A stretch of DNA of 35,139 nucleotides from Symbiodinium natans (Eukaryota > Sar > Dinophyceae > Suessiales > Symbiodiniaceae), in the NCBI GenBank assembly GCA_905221605.1, contig CAJNDS010001095.1, positions 1 through 35,139 on the forward strand, read 5' to 3'. Within the stretch, counting starts at the first letter, position 1; each line of letters opens with the position of its first letter. Of the stretch, positions 9,758 through 19,159 are shown in pieces. The translations under genes and the position numbers were made by a program. Under the pieces are notes generated by a model that saw nothing but the letters and a program-made list of their open reading frames with translations, did not search any database and was not told the DNA's origin.

Positions 9758-11281
9758 TTGTGGCTTGCTTGCCGTACCCGACCAGACATCCTCTACATCA
9801 CCAATTACATGTCGACCATGGTGGCGAAATCCCCTTGCTTGGTGTACAAGACGGGCTTGAAAGTTCTGGCCTATTTGAATGCAACCTCGTCCTTGAAGTT
9901 GAGGATCGATGGGAGAACAGCAAACCAAGGCGATCATCAGCTACCAGATGTCCAAAACCGAGGCGATCATCAGCTACCAGATGTCCAAAACCGAGGCGAT
10001 CATCAACTACCAGATGTCCAAAACCGAGGCGATCAACCGCTACCAGATCAAAGCAGCAGCAGCAAAGCAAGCATGCACGGGTCACATAAGTGGGGTTATA
10101 AGGTCGCTCTCGTGGGATATTCGGATGCGTCTTTTGCTCCGTTTGGTGGAAAGAGCTTTGGAGCAAGCACGGTGGTCCTGGGACGTACTCCGATTGTTTG
10201 GAAGGCTGGAAAACAAACGATGGTTAGCATGTCTGTTTGCGAGGCCGAGTTGATGGAATCTGCAACTTGCAACTTATTGCTGGAATCTGTGGGTGCCATC
10301 GTGGGCGAGATTACAGGGCAGTCGATCCTTGGGGAACTAAGGATCGACAACGCTGCTGCTGGGGGCCTTCTTATAGGCACACCAGGATCATGGAGAACAA
10401 GACACCTTCGTATACGCCACTCCTACGTTCTGGACAAGGTTGCCTCAGGAAATCTAGTCGTTCGACATGTCCCTGGAGACCTCCAACTTGCAGACCTACC
10501 AACCAAATTACACCCAAGGCAACGGTTGATGGAACTTCTGCGACTGTGGGCCATGTTTGGAATCCCGGAGCTGGACCGCATGCATGCCGCGGAGGACTTG
10601 CGATTGTGTTATCTGGTTCTGGCGATGGTTGCTCTAATGTCGATCGGTGTGGATGCGAGAAAGGTGACAGACACAGGAGTTTTCGCAAAGGAACCGCTGG
10701 CTACGACTGGAACAATGGAGTTGCTTCTGTGCTTGACAATGTGGTGTGTGGTGGCCGTGGTTTGTTGGGAGATAATGAAGGCGCTGTGGTCTTGGTGCTC
10801 GAATCGCTGTTTCGGAAGCAAACGAGACAGGAAGCTGAAAAGGCTACGACGGCTTGCGCAATTGGCGACGGAAGCGGAACTGGAGCGAACCTTTGAGGGT
10901 GCTGAGGTGGAGATGGATGACTTAGCACATGGGGCCGTTTCAGATGTCGTCAAGAAGGCAATGACCCAAACTGCTCCGACGACTACAACGACTACAAGGG
11001 CAACACAGACGGATGAAATCGAGCCAGACGTTATCGTGAGAGAAAAGATCGTGAAGGTTCCTGAATTCCGGGATCGAGAACGGATCGTTCAGGTGCCTCG
11101 GGAAGTGCGTGTCGAGGTACCAGTGATGAGAGAAGACAGCAGATATGAAAGGCTGAACGAGGTGTACATGACGGAGAATGGATGTGGCTCATGCCACACC
11201 TCAGCTACATGTCAGGGCTTCGAGGGTGAAATCCGTGCCGTTGTGTACATGGTGCAGCAGAGCAAGGCCAATGTTTGCTAG
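9758..11281 (+). CDS. copia RNase H followed by two membrane segments and Cys/His tail
   Basis: This open frame of about 507 codons begins with the end of RT (RTRPDILY), then an 11-residue repeat tract (see 9940-10060), then RNase H: YSDASFAPFGG, SMSVCEAELMESA, LRIDNAAAGGLL, RTRHLRIRHSYV and VPGDLQLADLPTK. Instead of stopping there, the frame continues with two hydrophobic segments (LCYLVLAMVALMSIGV near 10606-10653 and LLLCLTMWCVVAVVCW near 10726-10773). A basic stretch, a Thr-rich patch and a charged V/E/R-rich segment follow, and then a C-terminal CGSCHTSATC motif (near 11190-11215). The tail resembles an envelope-like or membrane-anchored extension but no family was recognised. As the 3' part of a frameshifted polyprotein it is probably not translated alone. 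Confidence 0.75.
   Translation: MWLACRTRPDILYITNYMSTMVAKSPCLVYKTGLKVLAYLNATSSLKLRIDGRTANQGDHQLPDVQNRGDHQLPDVQNRGDHQLPDVQNRGDQPLPDQSSSSKASMHGSHKWGYKVALVGYSDASFAPFGGKSFGASTVVLGRTPIVWKAGKQTMVSMSVCEAELMESATCNLLLESVGAIVGEITGQSILGELRIDNAAAGGLLIGTPGSWRTRHLRIRHSYVLDKVASGNLVVRHVPGDLQLADLPTKLHPRQRLMELLRLWAMFGIPELDRMHAAEDLRLCYLVLAMVALMSIGVDARKVTDTGVFAKEPLATTGTMELLLCLTMWCVVAVVCWEIMKALWSWCSNRCFGSKRDRKLKRLRRLAQLATEAELERTFEGAEVEMDDLAHGAVSDVVKKAMTQTAPTTTTTTRATQTDEIEPDVIVREKIVKVPEFRDRERIVQVPREVRVEVPVMREDSRYERLNEVYMTENGCGSCHTSATCQGFEGEIRAVVYMVQQSKANVC
9940..10060 (+). repeat. 33-bp tandem repeat, about 3.5 copies, in frame
   Basis: The unit contains GGCGATCATCAGCTACCAG and repeats at a 33-bp period. In the RNase H frame it encodes an 11-residue unit with GDHQLPDVQN. 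It lies exactly between the RT and RNase H parts. The copies are nearly identical, so the expansion looks recent. Confidence 0.9.
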
Positions 11282-11733
11282 GGATCGAGATGACTTGGCA
11301 AACAATCGCACAAGATGAGTTTGCATGTATCATATGCGAAGCATGTGAGCACAACGATAGAATCACGAAAGAACAGAAGGTCGGACGAATCCATGTGTTC
11401 CATAGCCGGAGGCTTGGAACAAGGAGGAGTGTGGAAACCTCGATGTCCGACCGCAGGATGATGAGGGACAAGCAGCATGGGGTCATGTGAAGGCCATGAA
11501 GGCCATGAAGGCGATGAAGACCCAAAGCTAAGCAAGGTCCCGTTGCGATGTATAGGCATAGTCTTGCAGACTTTGCACAAGCAATGATTCTTTCCGTCCT
11601 GAGCGTTCTGTAAAAGCCCGTTGCTTGCAGTCTTTGCCGCCATGGACTTGCAATTATATTATTACTGCGCTCATTACATTCTCTTCGTGGTTTCGTTCAC
11701 AAGTTCACGCGGATCACTACGGCGACGCTGCCA
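11282..11733. other. no gene seen; short GAAGGCCAT-type repeat
   Basis: This is the 3' flank of the copia ORF. At 11487-11519 there are three to four copies of a 9-bp unit (GAAGGCCAT/GAAGGCGAT). No LTR end, polypurine tract or recognisable protein was seen. Confidence 0.5.
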
Positions 11734-11952
11734 ATGTCCTATGGATCTAAGGGTCAGAGCCAGTGGACGACCAAGGACTCGTGGCAGTCCGACAAGTGGA
11801 AAGGCCAATCCTGGAAGCAAGGCGACTGGCAGCAAAAGAATAGGTGGCCGCAGAAGAAAGGGGGCGGAGACAGAGAGAAGTGCTGGAACAAATGGGAGCG
11901 TGACGAGAAAGCCCCAGGAGAGGGTCAGCCGGTAACGCCTGGGCCCCTCTGA
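11734..11952 (+). pseudogene. W/K/Q/G-rich low-complexity ORF
   Basis: Starts at an ATG (MSYGSKGQSQWTTKD) and gives 72 residues dominated by Trp, Lys, Gln, Gly and Ser, with WK and KW repeats. Such Trp/Lys-rich N-termini are commonly seen at the start of dinoflagellate LINE-type ORFs and suggest RNA binding; that link is inference. The stop at 11950-11952 lies only a few bases before the next frame, which starts with a TTG, so the two were probably one protein joined by a frameshift. Confidence 0.4.
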
Positions 11953-11954
11953 TC

Positions 11955-12836
11955 TTGCAGACAGGGAGGTTCGATCAGGGGCGGTCGTCGACCGACACCT
12001 TGGATCTGCCAGACGCAGAAGAAGCCACAGAGGAGGACCTGTCCCGCCAGGCCCAGCAGGACGTTGAAAGGGAAGACCAGGCCTATTCGGCGTCAGTCTG
12101 GAAGGAGGCCATCGAGCGGGCCCACCACTCGGTGGATCGTCCCCCGAGTGCCAGGGAGCTGGTCCAAATGGGGAGGCTCAAAGATTTCTGGAGCATGACC
12201 TGGACCCAGGCGCGCGGGGAAGTCTCGGCGGACTCCGTGGAAGCCTGCAAAAGGGCCCTGAATGAGGTCGCCATCTCAATGCCCGACCAAACCTTCCACA
12301 GGCTTGCAGCAGTGCTTGCAGCCTTCATGGACGGAGGGAGATCCCCCATGGGCGAGGATGGCAAGCTGCGCGCCATGCGCACCCGCATGCCAGGTGCAGA
12401 AGGGGTCATCATCTCGACCATGATCACAGGCCCAAGTTACACCAAGTGTGATGACCATAGGCATGACCTGGTCATGGCCCACGGCACTGGTTTTGTCCAC
12501 GCGATAGGCATCGGGCTCCATGGAGAGGTTTGCCCGAACGATTCCAAGCCGGAGGACTACCCCAGATTCGGATTCAGTGGGCGAGGGACGCTGGAGGCGC
12601 CAGACCCCGCCACCATTGAGGCGGCCTTTCAAAAAACGGTCGCCCACTCCAAAGGCCCACAGGGAGTCATTTTCGTGTATCAGGGCGAGCTTGAGAAGCC
12701 CACCCACACAACCGAAGGTGGGGTGGCGGTCCGTCAAAGACGTGGGCTCCGCGTGCAGCGGACAGCACATAATCCTCCCTCCACCCCAAGCACGCGATTC
12801 TGCGTGCCATCGGCTGCACGTGGCCGGCCTAGATGA
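11955..12836 (+). pseudogene. retroelement-associated hypothetical ORF with HGT motif
   Basis: The open frame has no ATG near its start and probably continues the preceding ORF. The N-terminal half is acidic and helical. The C-terminal half contains DLVMAHGTGFVHAIGIGLHG and FGFSGRGTLEAPDPATIE, then GVIFVYQGEL. A His-Gly-Thr followed by an Ile/Gly-rich segment and a later GxIF strand is weakly reminiscent of the ADP-ribosyltransferase/RNA 2'-phosphotransferase fold, but no catalytic set is proven. The tail after KPTHTTEGG loses character, so the end is probably frameshifted. Bases 12840-13037 hold only a poly-C tract and no gene. Confidence 0.4.
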
Positions 12837-13037
12837 AGAGCCCCAGATTTTGGGCGACAACTGAGGGGTGTGTTTCCAGCCATGATAAGCTCTGGCCTGT
12901 CTGACAGTTTTGAAGCGAGGCAAGACAGATGGGTGAGGAAACAAGGGGTCGGAGTCAGCAACTGCATGTCACCTCCCCCCCCCACCGACAGCTGCAGGTC
13001 CCCCGATTCAGTGCAGGTGTAAGCTCACGAGGGTTGC

Positions 13038-13709
13038 ATGATTTTGTATCTCGAGTTGGCTTGCAGCATGAGAGCCCTAGATGTGCCGTCGGAAAGTGAC
13101 TCCGATGAGGCGATTGCGCCGGCCTTACCAGTACATCCTACACAAGACGGGGTGAACGAGCATGTCATAGTTGAGCAAGCCACGTTGCCGGTCATCCGAC
13201 TGCCTTGGGAGTCGGGAGTTTTTCAGGAGATCTTCTCCAGGCCGTCGATCATAAGCGATGACTTGCCCACCCCCACCATGTATGGTCAGGCTGAACTCCA
13301 ACTAAGGGAGCTGTCGGCGCAACAATCGGTGAAGCGCCAGTGCCGAGTGGTCACACCTGACAAGGCCATTTTCTTGCAGGCAGTCAGGCGCAAGCCTGAC
13401 AGAGACTTCGACGAGAAGTGTGAATACGTGTGGGGCCGAGCTGTCAAACTCTGGCTGACGCTCATGCTAGCGTCGCCCTCGGCAGGTAAGTTTGTCCAGA
13501 GTGTTTGCAGCATGGAAGAGGAGGAAGCTCTCTCCTCTATCAGGGATGTCTTCGGTGTAAAGTCGCCCCACACTGCACTGAAACGAGCTACATCTCTCAT
13601 CAGATTCATGAAGTGGCTGAGACCGTTGTCCAGCCAAAACAACGCAGTTGCTTGTGATAGCAAAATTGCTCTCAAAAACCCCCAAGCCCGGAAGTCTCCA
13701 CTTTCCTAG
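13038..13709 (+). pseudogene. recombinase-like N-terminal fragment (SAM-like), damaged
   Basis: Starts at ATG 13038 and gives 223 residues. The N-terminus is acidic and disordered. From about residue 80 it becomes helical, and near the end IRDVFGVKSPHTALKRATSL is followed by IRFMKWL. Helical segments of this type resemble the N-terminal core-binding domain of tyrosine recombinases in dinoflagellate mobile elements, but the catalytic domain is absent here, so the assignment is tentative. Homologous-looking sequence continues after the stop in another frame (FLGKRAEFLLANCPLPSANE), which suggests a frameshift at about 13705. Confidence 0.35.
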
Positions 13710-14915
13710 GAAAGCGAGCCGAGTTTCTCCTCGCAAACTGCCCGTTACCCTCAGCAAATGAAGTTAAATTTGAGAGGAAAACAAGAGCCAAGGGCGAGAC
13801 TCTCCCCAAAAAAGGCCCCAACAAAAAACAAATTCTTTTGCTTGCGGTCAAGGAGGTCAACCCTCAGACCATGCACAATTGGAAAGTCTCTAGTGGTGAA
13901 GGCACCAACAACCTGTGCGTCACGTGCGAGGGTTGTGGGCTTTATGTGCAACAAGTCGACCCACTAGAGGTGGTAGAGCACGTTGTAATTTTTCCCGTGC
14001 CTGACTCTGCCGTTGCCCCACTCGAACCCGTGGAGTTTACATGCGTCTCACACCATGATCAACCTCGGGGAGTCTGTGGTCTGCAAAACTTGTGGAGTTT
14101 TCCAATCTGTCAGAGTCCTAAAGGCTAAACCTGGTTGTCAAGGCAGGTGTAGTCAGGTCTGCAAGAAACCTAACAGCAGATTTCAAGAAGCCCAAAAGCG
14201 AAGTCTTGATCCTAAGGCAGGCGTTAAAGCCTTTTTCGGCATGAGGCCGAGCTGCTCGCCGCATTCCGCAGCCGTTTTGCCTTCAAACCAAAGTTCGCGT
14301 GAAACAGAGGCAGGTAGAAGCACAGGGGAGATGCTCCCTCAGGCCCCTCCCCCGTCACCTCAGCCCACTCCCGCAATTCCCAAGCCCAAAGCTAAGAATA
14401 AAACCAAAGCAAAAACGGATGGCCGCGCTCAAGCGGAAACTGTGCCTACTGCCCCCATTGACGGCGCCAGGGACTGGCGCCCAGACCAGCTTTCCCCCTG
14501 CGAACGCAGGGTCAAACTGCGCAGCACTTCCGCTTCTAGCAGGCAAAACAGGGAAGGGTCTCTCTCTCCCAAAACGCAGGTCACTCGCAAATCCCCTCCC
14601 AGCAGAACCCCGGGCGCCCTGATTCCCGAGCGGAGGTTGAGACACTCACCTCGCAGCACAACCCCGCCCGTACTCCCGATCGATCAGGGTGGCAGCCGGA
14701 AAGCAGAGCATCCGCAGAAGGATCTAGCATTGTCCTCCGAGAAGCACCAAAGCGCGCAGTCAGCTAGAGAGGATAACCTTGGAGGCACCGATGCAGATGC
14801 CGAGACCGAAGGACGGAGTTCAGGCCCTCAAGTGGTGGCCTTCCACTTTTACGGGAAGTGGGAGGCCCCCCCAGCAAGCCAAAGGAGCCTTTACACTACC
14901 TTCCTTTCAGCTTAG
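13710..14915 (+). pseudogene. two zinc-ribbon segments plus Pro/Ser/Lys-rich region
   Basis: From about 13710 to 14045 one frame encodes a basic segment, then HNWKVSSGEGTNNLCVTC and EGCGLYV. After a frameshift near 14050 the next frame (ATG 14055, MINLGESVVCKTCG) gives a second CxxC site followed by CQGRC. The rest, to the stop at 14913-14915, is long, disordered and rich in Pro, Ser, Lys and Arg (for example PPPSPQPTPAIPKPKAKN). The paired CxxC motifs suggest zinc binding. No function was recognised. A kinase-like frame begins two bases after the stop. Confidence 0.45.
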
Positions 14916-14917
14916 CC

Positions 14918-15622
14918 ATGGTCCACGACATCACTCAAAGCCTCCATGTCCGGGATCCAATGGATCTGAGTATGAACAATTTTGGTCGTACGCGAGTGGC
15001 CTATGTCGCCGAATCAGCCCCCCTGGTATGGAAATTCTCTGATGAGAGCCAAGCCGAAGAGGCGAGAATCAGTAACCTTTTTCCCCACTTGACAGCGAAG
15101 GTTTACTGGTATGGGCTTGTGCGAGTCCGCCTACACTGGAAAGGTGGAGAGAAAGATTTTCCATTTTACATGTCACTTCAAGAGCGATGTGTATCCGGGG
15201 TTGAGGTTCTCACCCGATTCGGTGCTGGAAGCCAGAGCTGTTTCCAATTCCTGTGCTACATGGCCATCATATTGACCTCTCTTCGTGCAGCAGGTTGGAC
15301 CTTACGTGACTTAGGTCCCAAGAATGTAGCTGTGAGCCGCACCACGGCCAACTCCCCCCAACCGAAGCTCATCTTTTACGACACGAACGAATGGGCGTGG
15401 GAGGGACATGATGCCAAACATGGTTGGGCAGGTTTCTGGTCGCTTGTGTCGGATTTTAGCCCTTCTCGCCAGGGCTGGTTGCGCGACAAGCTCAAACATG
15501 TTGGCTTATACCCCAGGTCGTGTGCTGAAACGTTGCTGATGGAGTGTCAGCCCTTCTGGAGTCATCTCAGCGATCAGGGTGTTATCGATTCGGGAGGGCC
15601 CTGTTTCAGAAACCTGCGATGA
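14918..15622 (+). CDS. protein-kinase-fold-like ORF, atypical or inactive
   Basis: The first ATG is at 14918, two bases after the upstream stop; about 234 residues follow. Visible kinase-like landmarks in order: VAYVAESAPLVWKF (possible beta-3 lysine), SQAEEARISNLFP (possible alpha-C glutamate), a hinge-like FPFYMSLQER, a catalytic-loop-like GWTLRDLGPKNVAV (an LRD in place of HRD, with D and N in the usual spacing), and KLIFYDTNEWAW where DFG would be expected (DTN). The domain is short and no C-lobe substrate helices were recognised. It may be a pseudokinase or a divergent phosphotransferase carried by a mobile element. The assignment comes from motif reading only. Confidence 0.45.
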   Translation: MVHDITQSLHVRDPMDLSMNNFGRTRVAYVAESAPLVWKFSDESQAEEARISNLFPHLTAKVYWYGLVRVRLHWKGGEKDFPFYMSLQERCVSGVEVLTRFGAGSQSCFQFLCYMAIILTSLRAAGWTLRDLGPKNVAVSRTTANSPQPKLIFYDTNEWAWEGHDAKHGWAGFWSLVSDFSPSRQGWLRDKLKHVGLYPRSCAETLLMECQPFWSHLSDQGVIDSGGPCFRNLR

Positions 15623-16329
15623 GCCAGAAGGTGAGTCTCTCCCTTATGTGCTGCGGCGAGAATCTCCCGTCAGTCTGGCTAAGACTCTGAGGGATGGAGA
15701 GTTTCTCCCAGCCCGTAGCCTAAACCGTAACATCTCCGGATGCCTTCACAAGCGCGGCCGTGTTTAGCAGGCCAAGGTATTCCCGAGAGTAGTTTGTTCT
15801 CACTGTTTCACCTGTTAACCTTTCCGGGACTTCGGTTCCGAAGAGCCTAACTGGCTAGCGACGCAGTCCGCTTTCGTGTGATATGTGTGACCCTTCTAGT
15901 TTCCCAGTTGACACGTGATGTGCGCTTGAGTTGTCTGCTTTGAGTGTGAAGCATAGGCACGAGGACATGTCAGGCAGTGCGGATTTGACCTTGTTTTGAG
16001 TAGGAAGAGCCGTTTTCTGTTCGTTTTCTCGAAACTCGTTTATCGGAACTCGTTTCTTGTTTGTGACCCGGTATCTGGTGACCAGAAGTGACTCAAGCCA
16101 GTTCAGAGCTGCACGAAGCTCAGCAGAGCACCTAAGAGGTGCTAGGAACATGCTTGAAGTGTTTGAAGAGTAGAAGTTCCATGGCTGAGTGTTATACCTG
16201 AAGTACCTCTGTTTTCCCACGTCTGGCAGACTGTGTTTGAAGCTGGAGAGCCGTGCTCGCTTTGCCTCAAGACGAGCGGAGCTCGAGAATCTGTGAACAG
16301 CGCAGTGAAAAGAGTCCGCGCTTTGTGCT
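15623..16329. other. no gene seen
   Basis: A short plus frame to 15767 and a minus frame of about 200 codons both look like chance ORFs. This is the junction between the kinase-like ORF and the LINE pseudogene. No repeat ends were recognised. Confidence 0.4.
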
Positions 16330-17680
16330 GTGAGGGTTGAGTGTAGTCTTGACCTGAGGTCCCTTAGGCCCCGTACGAATCGCGTCCTTGTCAAGCTCGA
16401 CTTCGAGAACGCATTCAATTCCCTCTCCCGCACAGCCATGCTGGCAGCAGTGTCTGCCCACTTCCCGCACATGTCTCGCTGGACGGCCTGGTGCTACCGA
16501 CAGCCCACTGACCCCAATTTGGAAGCTCCAAACTGCGATCGGCTGGGGGTGTGCAGCAGGGCGACCCTCTCGGTCCCCTGCTGTTTGCCTGAACTGCGCG
16601 GTGGGCCTTTGGACCTGGCGCTGCTCTACTTGGACGATGGCGTGGTGGCGGGCAGTCCGGCTGTGGTGGGCTCGACTGACGCTGCGAGTCTCGGTGCACA
16701 CCTTCCCCGGCAGCTCCTGGAAACTCCTGACGGAGCCAGCAGGGTGACCTGCAACTTTGGGCTCTTGGGTGCAGCCGTCGGGGATGCTGCCTACGTCGCT
16801 GCCTACATGTGCAGTCGAGCTGCCAAAGCCAATGCTTTGCTGGATGCCATTGGCCAGCTCGAGGACCCAACACCCTGACACTGTGGCCTGGGAGACTCAG
16901 CTTGCTGCGGCCCAGCCGTGGGCCAAAGCGGTGCTTCGGTCGTTCCTTGCCGCCACCCCCCACATGCTCAAGCCATGGAGCCGGCAGTCTTCGTCACGGA
17001 GCTCCGCCACAGGTTACTGGTTGCCGACGCTGCCGAAGACACCTGGTGTCCCAAGTGCGATGGCGTGCTTGACCGGCATTCCTTGCACGCGGGCAGTTGT
17101 GTTGCAGGCGGGGAAAGGACGCTGCGGCACAACGCCGTGCGCAACTTGGTGTGCTCCTGGGCTGAACGTGGCGTCTTACAGCCTGAGCGGGAACGAGCTG
17201 GTCTTCTTCTTCCCCAACGCCCCGACGAAGCTGCGCTGGCTCGACGCAGACCCGCTGACGTCTTCTTGCCCGCTTTCCGAGGCACTCCCACCGCCCTTGA
17301 CTTTGCCGTGACTGTCAGCGGTTGGAGTCCCTCGCGGAGGCGGGGCGAGAAGCGGCAGCGGCTGCGGCTGCGTATGCTACAGTCAAGGCGGCGCACATGG
17401 GGACTGCGGATGACTGCGCTCGTCAGGGTGTCAAGTTCCAGCCCATGGTGCTCGAGAGCCGCCTGGGACAAGCAGGCTGCGCGGGTTCTGTGGGACATCG
17501 CTCGAGCGGTGGCTACGCGCGAGGGCGAGGGCGCAGAGACGCTGCATGGATACCTCTTGCAGAGAGCTCTGCATTGCGGTCAGGAGCCACCGTGCCCGAG
17601 CCGTGTTGCGCCGCCGGGCCTGGGCGACTGGGCGGTCTGGAAATCCTGTCTCGCATTTGCACCAGTTGGCTTGTACGAGC
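16330..17680 (+). pseudogene. LINE (non-LTR) reverse transcriptase and C-terminal domain, multiply frameshifted
   Basis: RT motif A reads VLVKLDFENAFNSLSR near 16380-16430. Motif B (GGVQQGDPLGPLLF) is present at about 16546-16587, but in another frame. Motif C is LLYLDDGVVAGS at 16621-16656, back in the first frame. Then VTCNFGLLGAAVGD and AAKANALLDAIGQLEDP follow. The C-terminal region starts near 16975 with MEPAVFVTELRHRLLVADA, then WCPKCDGVLDRHSLHAGSC (zinc-binding Cys/His), then RRPADVFLPAF. The frame changes again near 17325 (AAAAYATVKAAHMGTADDC) and near 17460 and 17546. The endonuclease part is missing, so it is a 5'-truncated, decayed copy of a dinoflagellate LINE. Confidence 0.85.
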
Positions 17681-17800
17681 CTCTGCATGCCTGGTCTTCG
17701 CACCGCCCTCAGAAGCCGGGGTGGTTGCGCATGCTGGCTTGCACGAGCCCTCTGTGTCTTTTGTCTTCGCACCGCCCTCAGAAGTAGGTGTGGTTGTGAA
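17668..17800. repeat. 68-bp tandem duplication
   Basis: GGCTTG(T/C)ACGAGCC starts at 17668 and again at 17736. TCTTCGCACCGCCCTCAGAA occurs in both copies. The copies differ at several positions. The duplication lies just past the LINE C-terminal coding sequence. Confidence 0.8.
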
Positions 17801-17934
17801 GTTGCCTTTGTAGAGTCGAATGTCAGTCCCAGTACGCTTCCTTGCCTCGGAGCACAGGCAGCAAGAGCCTTCCCTGCTGATGCTCTTGCCACGTGCGGCT
17901 GCGGGCTGCGTGCCTCGCCGCGTTGAAGAGATGG

Positions 17935-18385
17935 TGCCTGCCGAGCCCCAAGGCGACCTCATGAGGAGTAATACCCGCCTTTTCCCTGAACTCGGTTTGT
18001 ACGACAGCAGCGCACGGTTACCTCAGTTAGTTGCTTTGTTCCGTGGCCAGAAGGCCGAGATCCACAATGACCAGTGGAACGAGCCTGCAATCTTGTACTG
18101 CCAATCACGCAGGTGATCGGTGGAGGCATTTGGGTTCAAGATTCAGACGGAGAGGACCAGTGCCCGCAGTTTGAGTGCAACCTCCCTGGTCGCATCCTGC
18201 ACCTTCCAGCTTCCTTCAAGCCTTCCCGAAAGCACTGCACTGTTCCCTGGCAGGGACCGTTGGCGCACCGAGTCGTGCTTGTTGCCTACGCGCCGCGTGG
18301 TTGGAGCAGCCTACCTTGGCATGACCAGCAACAACAAGGAATGCGGGCTTCCACATGCCTCGCCCTCGACAAGAGCCGTGTGTAG
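17935..18385 (+). pseudogene. HxD...H...R fragment resembling a 2OG/Fe(II) oxygenase
   Basis: One frame gives VALFRGQKAEIHNDQWNEPA (HxD at about 18062-18070). After a frameshift near 18090 the next frame gives NLVLPITQVIGGGIWVQDSD, then PGRILHLPASFKPSRKHCTV, then PLAHRVVLVAYAPRGW. The order His-x-Asp, Gly-rich turn, a distal His (RKHCTVPW) and an Arg 12 residues later (AHRVVLVAY) matches the iron and 2-oxoglutarate ligands of the dioxygenase fold. H-x-D-x-x-N-E-P is shared with the inverted fragment at 7761-8175. No ATG-to-stop gene survives. It lies just downstream of the LINE pseudogene and may derive from its 3' region or from another element. Confidence 0.5.
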
Positions 18386-18401
18386 CTTCCTCCTCTAATA
18401 C

Positions 18402-19150
18402 AGAGTTGAGTTGAAACTTGCAATTGGGGCAGTAGAATATCCCTAAGTTGCATAGTTACGCGGTTGTTTTGACACTTACCCTCAACGTTGCACAACATAG
18501 ACTTCCAGAAGGGGGGAGTTGAAGAAACAGAGGTACTCACACCCTCATGTACAGTGTCTGGAGAGTCATGTTGCAAACCCGACTTGATTATTTGGCTCAA
18601 GGCAAAACAAGAGCGTGCTGTTTTGTCCACTTACTGTTTGCGCGGTATATCCCATCAAACAACTTGTTTTTTTTTGTTGCCCTTTTTGCACTTTTTTGTG
18701 CGTTTTTCTAAGCGAATTAAAGGACCAGAAAAACTAAATCGTTATCGCAAAGTAAGGGTGTTCATGAGATATAGACACTTTTCTTAAACAGCAGGTACTG
18801 GGATCCCAGAATGCTTCTTATTGAAAAAAGGATCTTCAGCTTCTTTCAAATGCACAAAATTCGATATTTGCACATATAGGCCTTCTCTGTTAAAGCCTCC
18901 TTAGCAAAGGCCTGTGCGTAACCCATGTACGTGCTTTTCTCAGTGATCTGAATAGGCCAGACTTTACCTGGTCCTCACATACAGAAACAGCATATTCAAA
19001 ATCTCATTGGATATGCTATTTAGTTGTGCTATGAATGTAGTGTTCACGTTTCGAGTAGGTAGGACGCATTTGAAATTCTGATAAAAGTACATTTGAATGG
19101 TCGCCCTCCTTTCACTCAAAAACAGGAGAACGAATGTGGGCCATCCTCGA
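18402..19150. other. no gene seen
   Basis: Apart from the leader relic at 18591 and a T-rich tract near 18664-18715, nothing was recognised. Frames here are short and low in complexity. Confidence 0.4.
18591..18601 (+). other. spliced-leader 3' end (TTTGGCTCAAG), possible retroposition relic
   Basis: This is an exact match to the last 11 bases of the dinoflagellate spliced leader on the plus strand. No coding sequence follows directly; the next bases run into a T-rich tract at 18664-18715. It may be the head of a retroposed transcript whose body has decayed. Confidence 0.45.
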
Positions 19151-19159
19151 ATGCGAAAA

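Noticed and set aside
15855-16472. 205-codon minus ORF
   Set aside because: No motifs were seen, and it overlaps the start of the LINE RT on the other strand.
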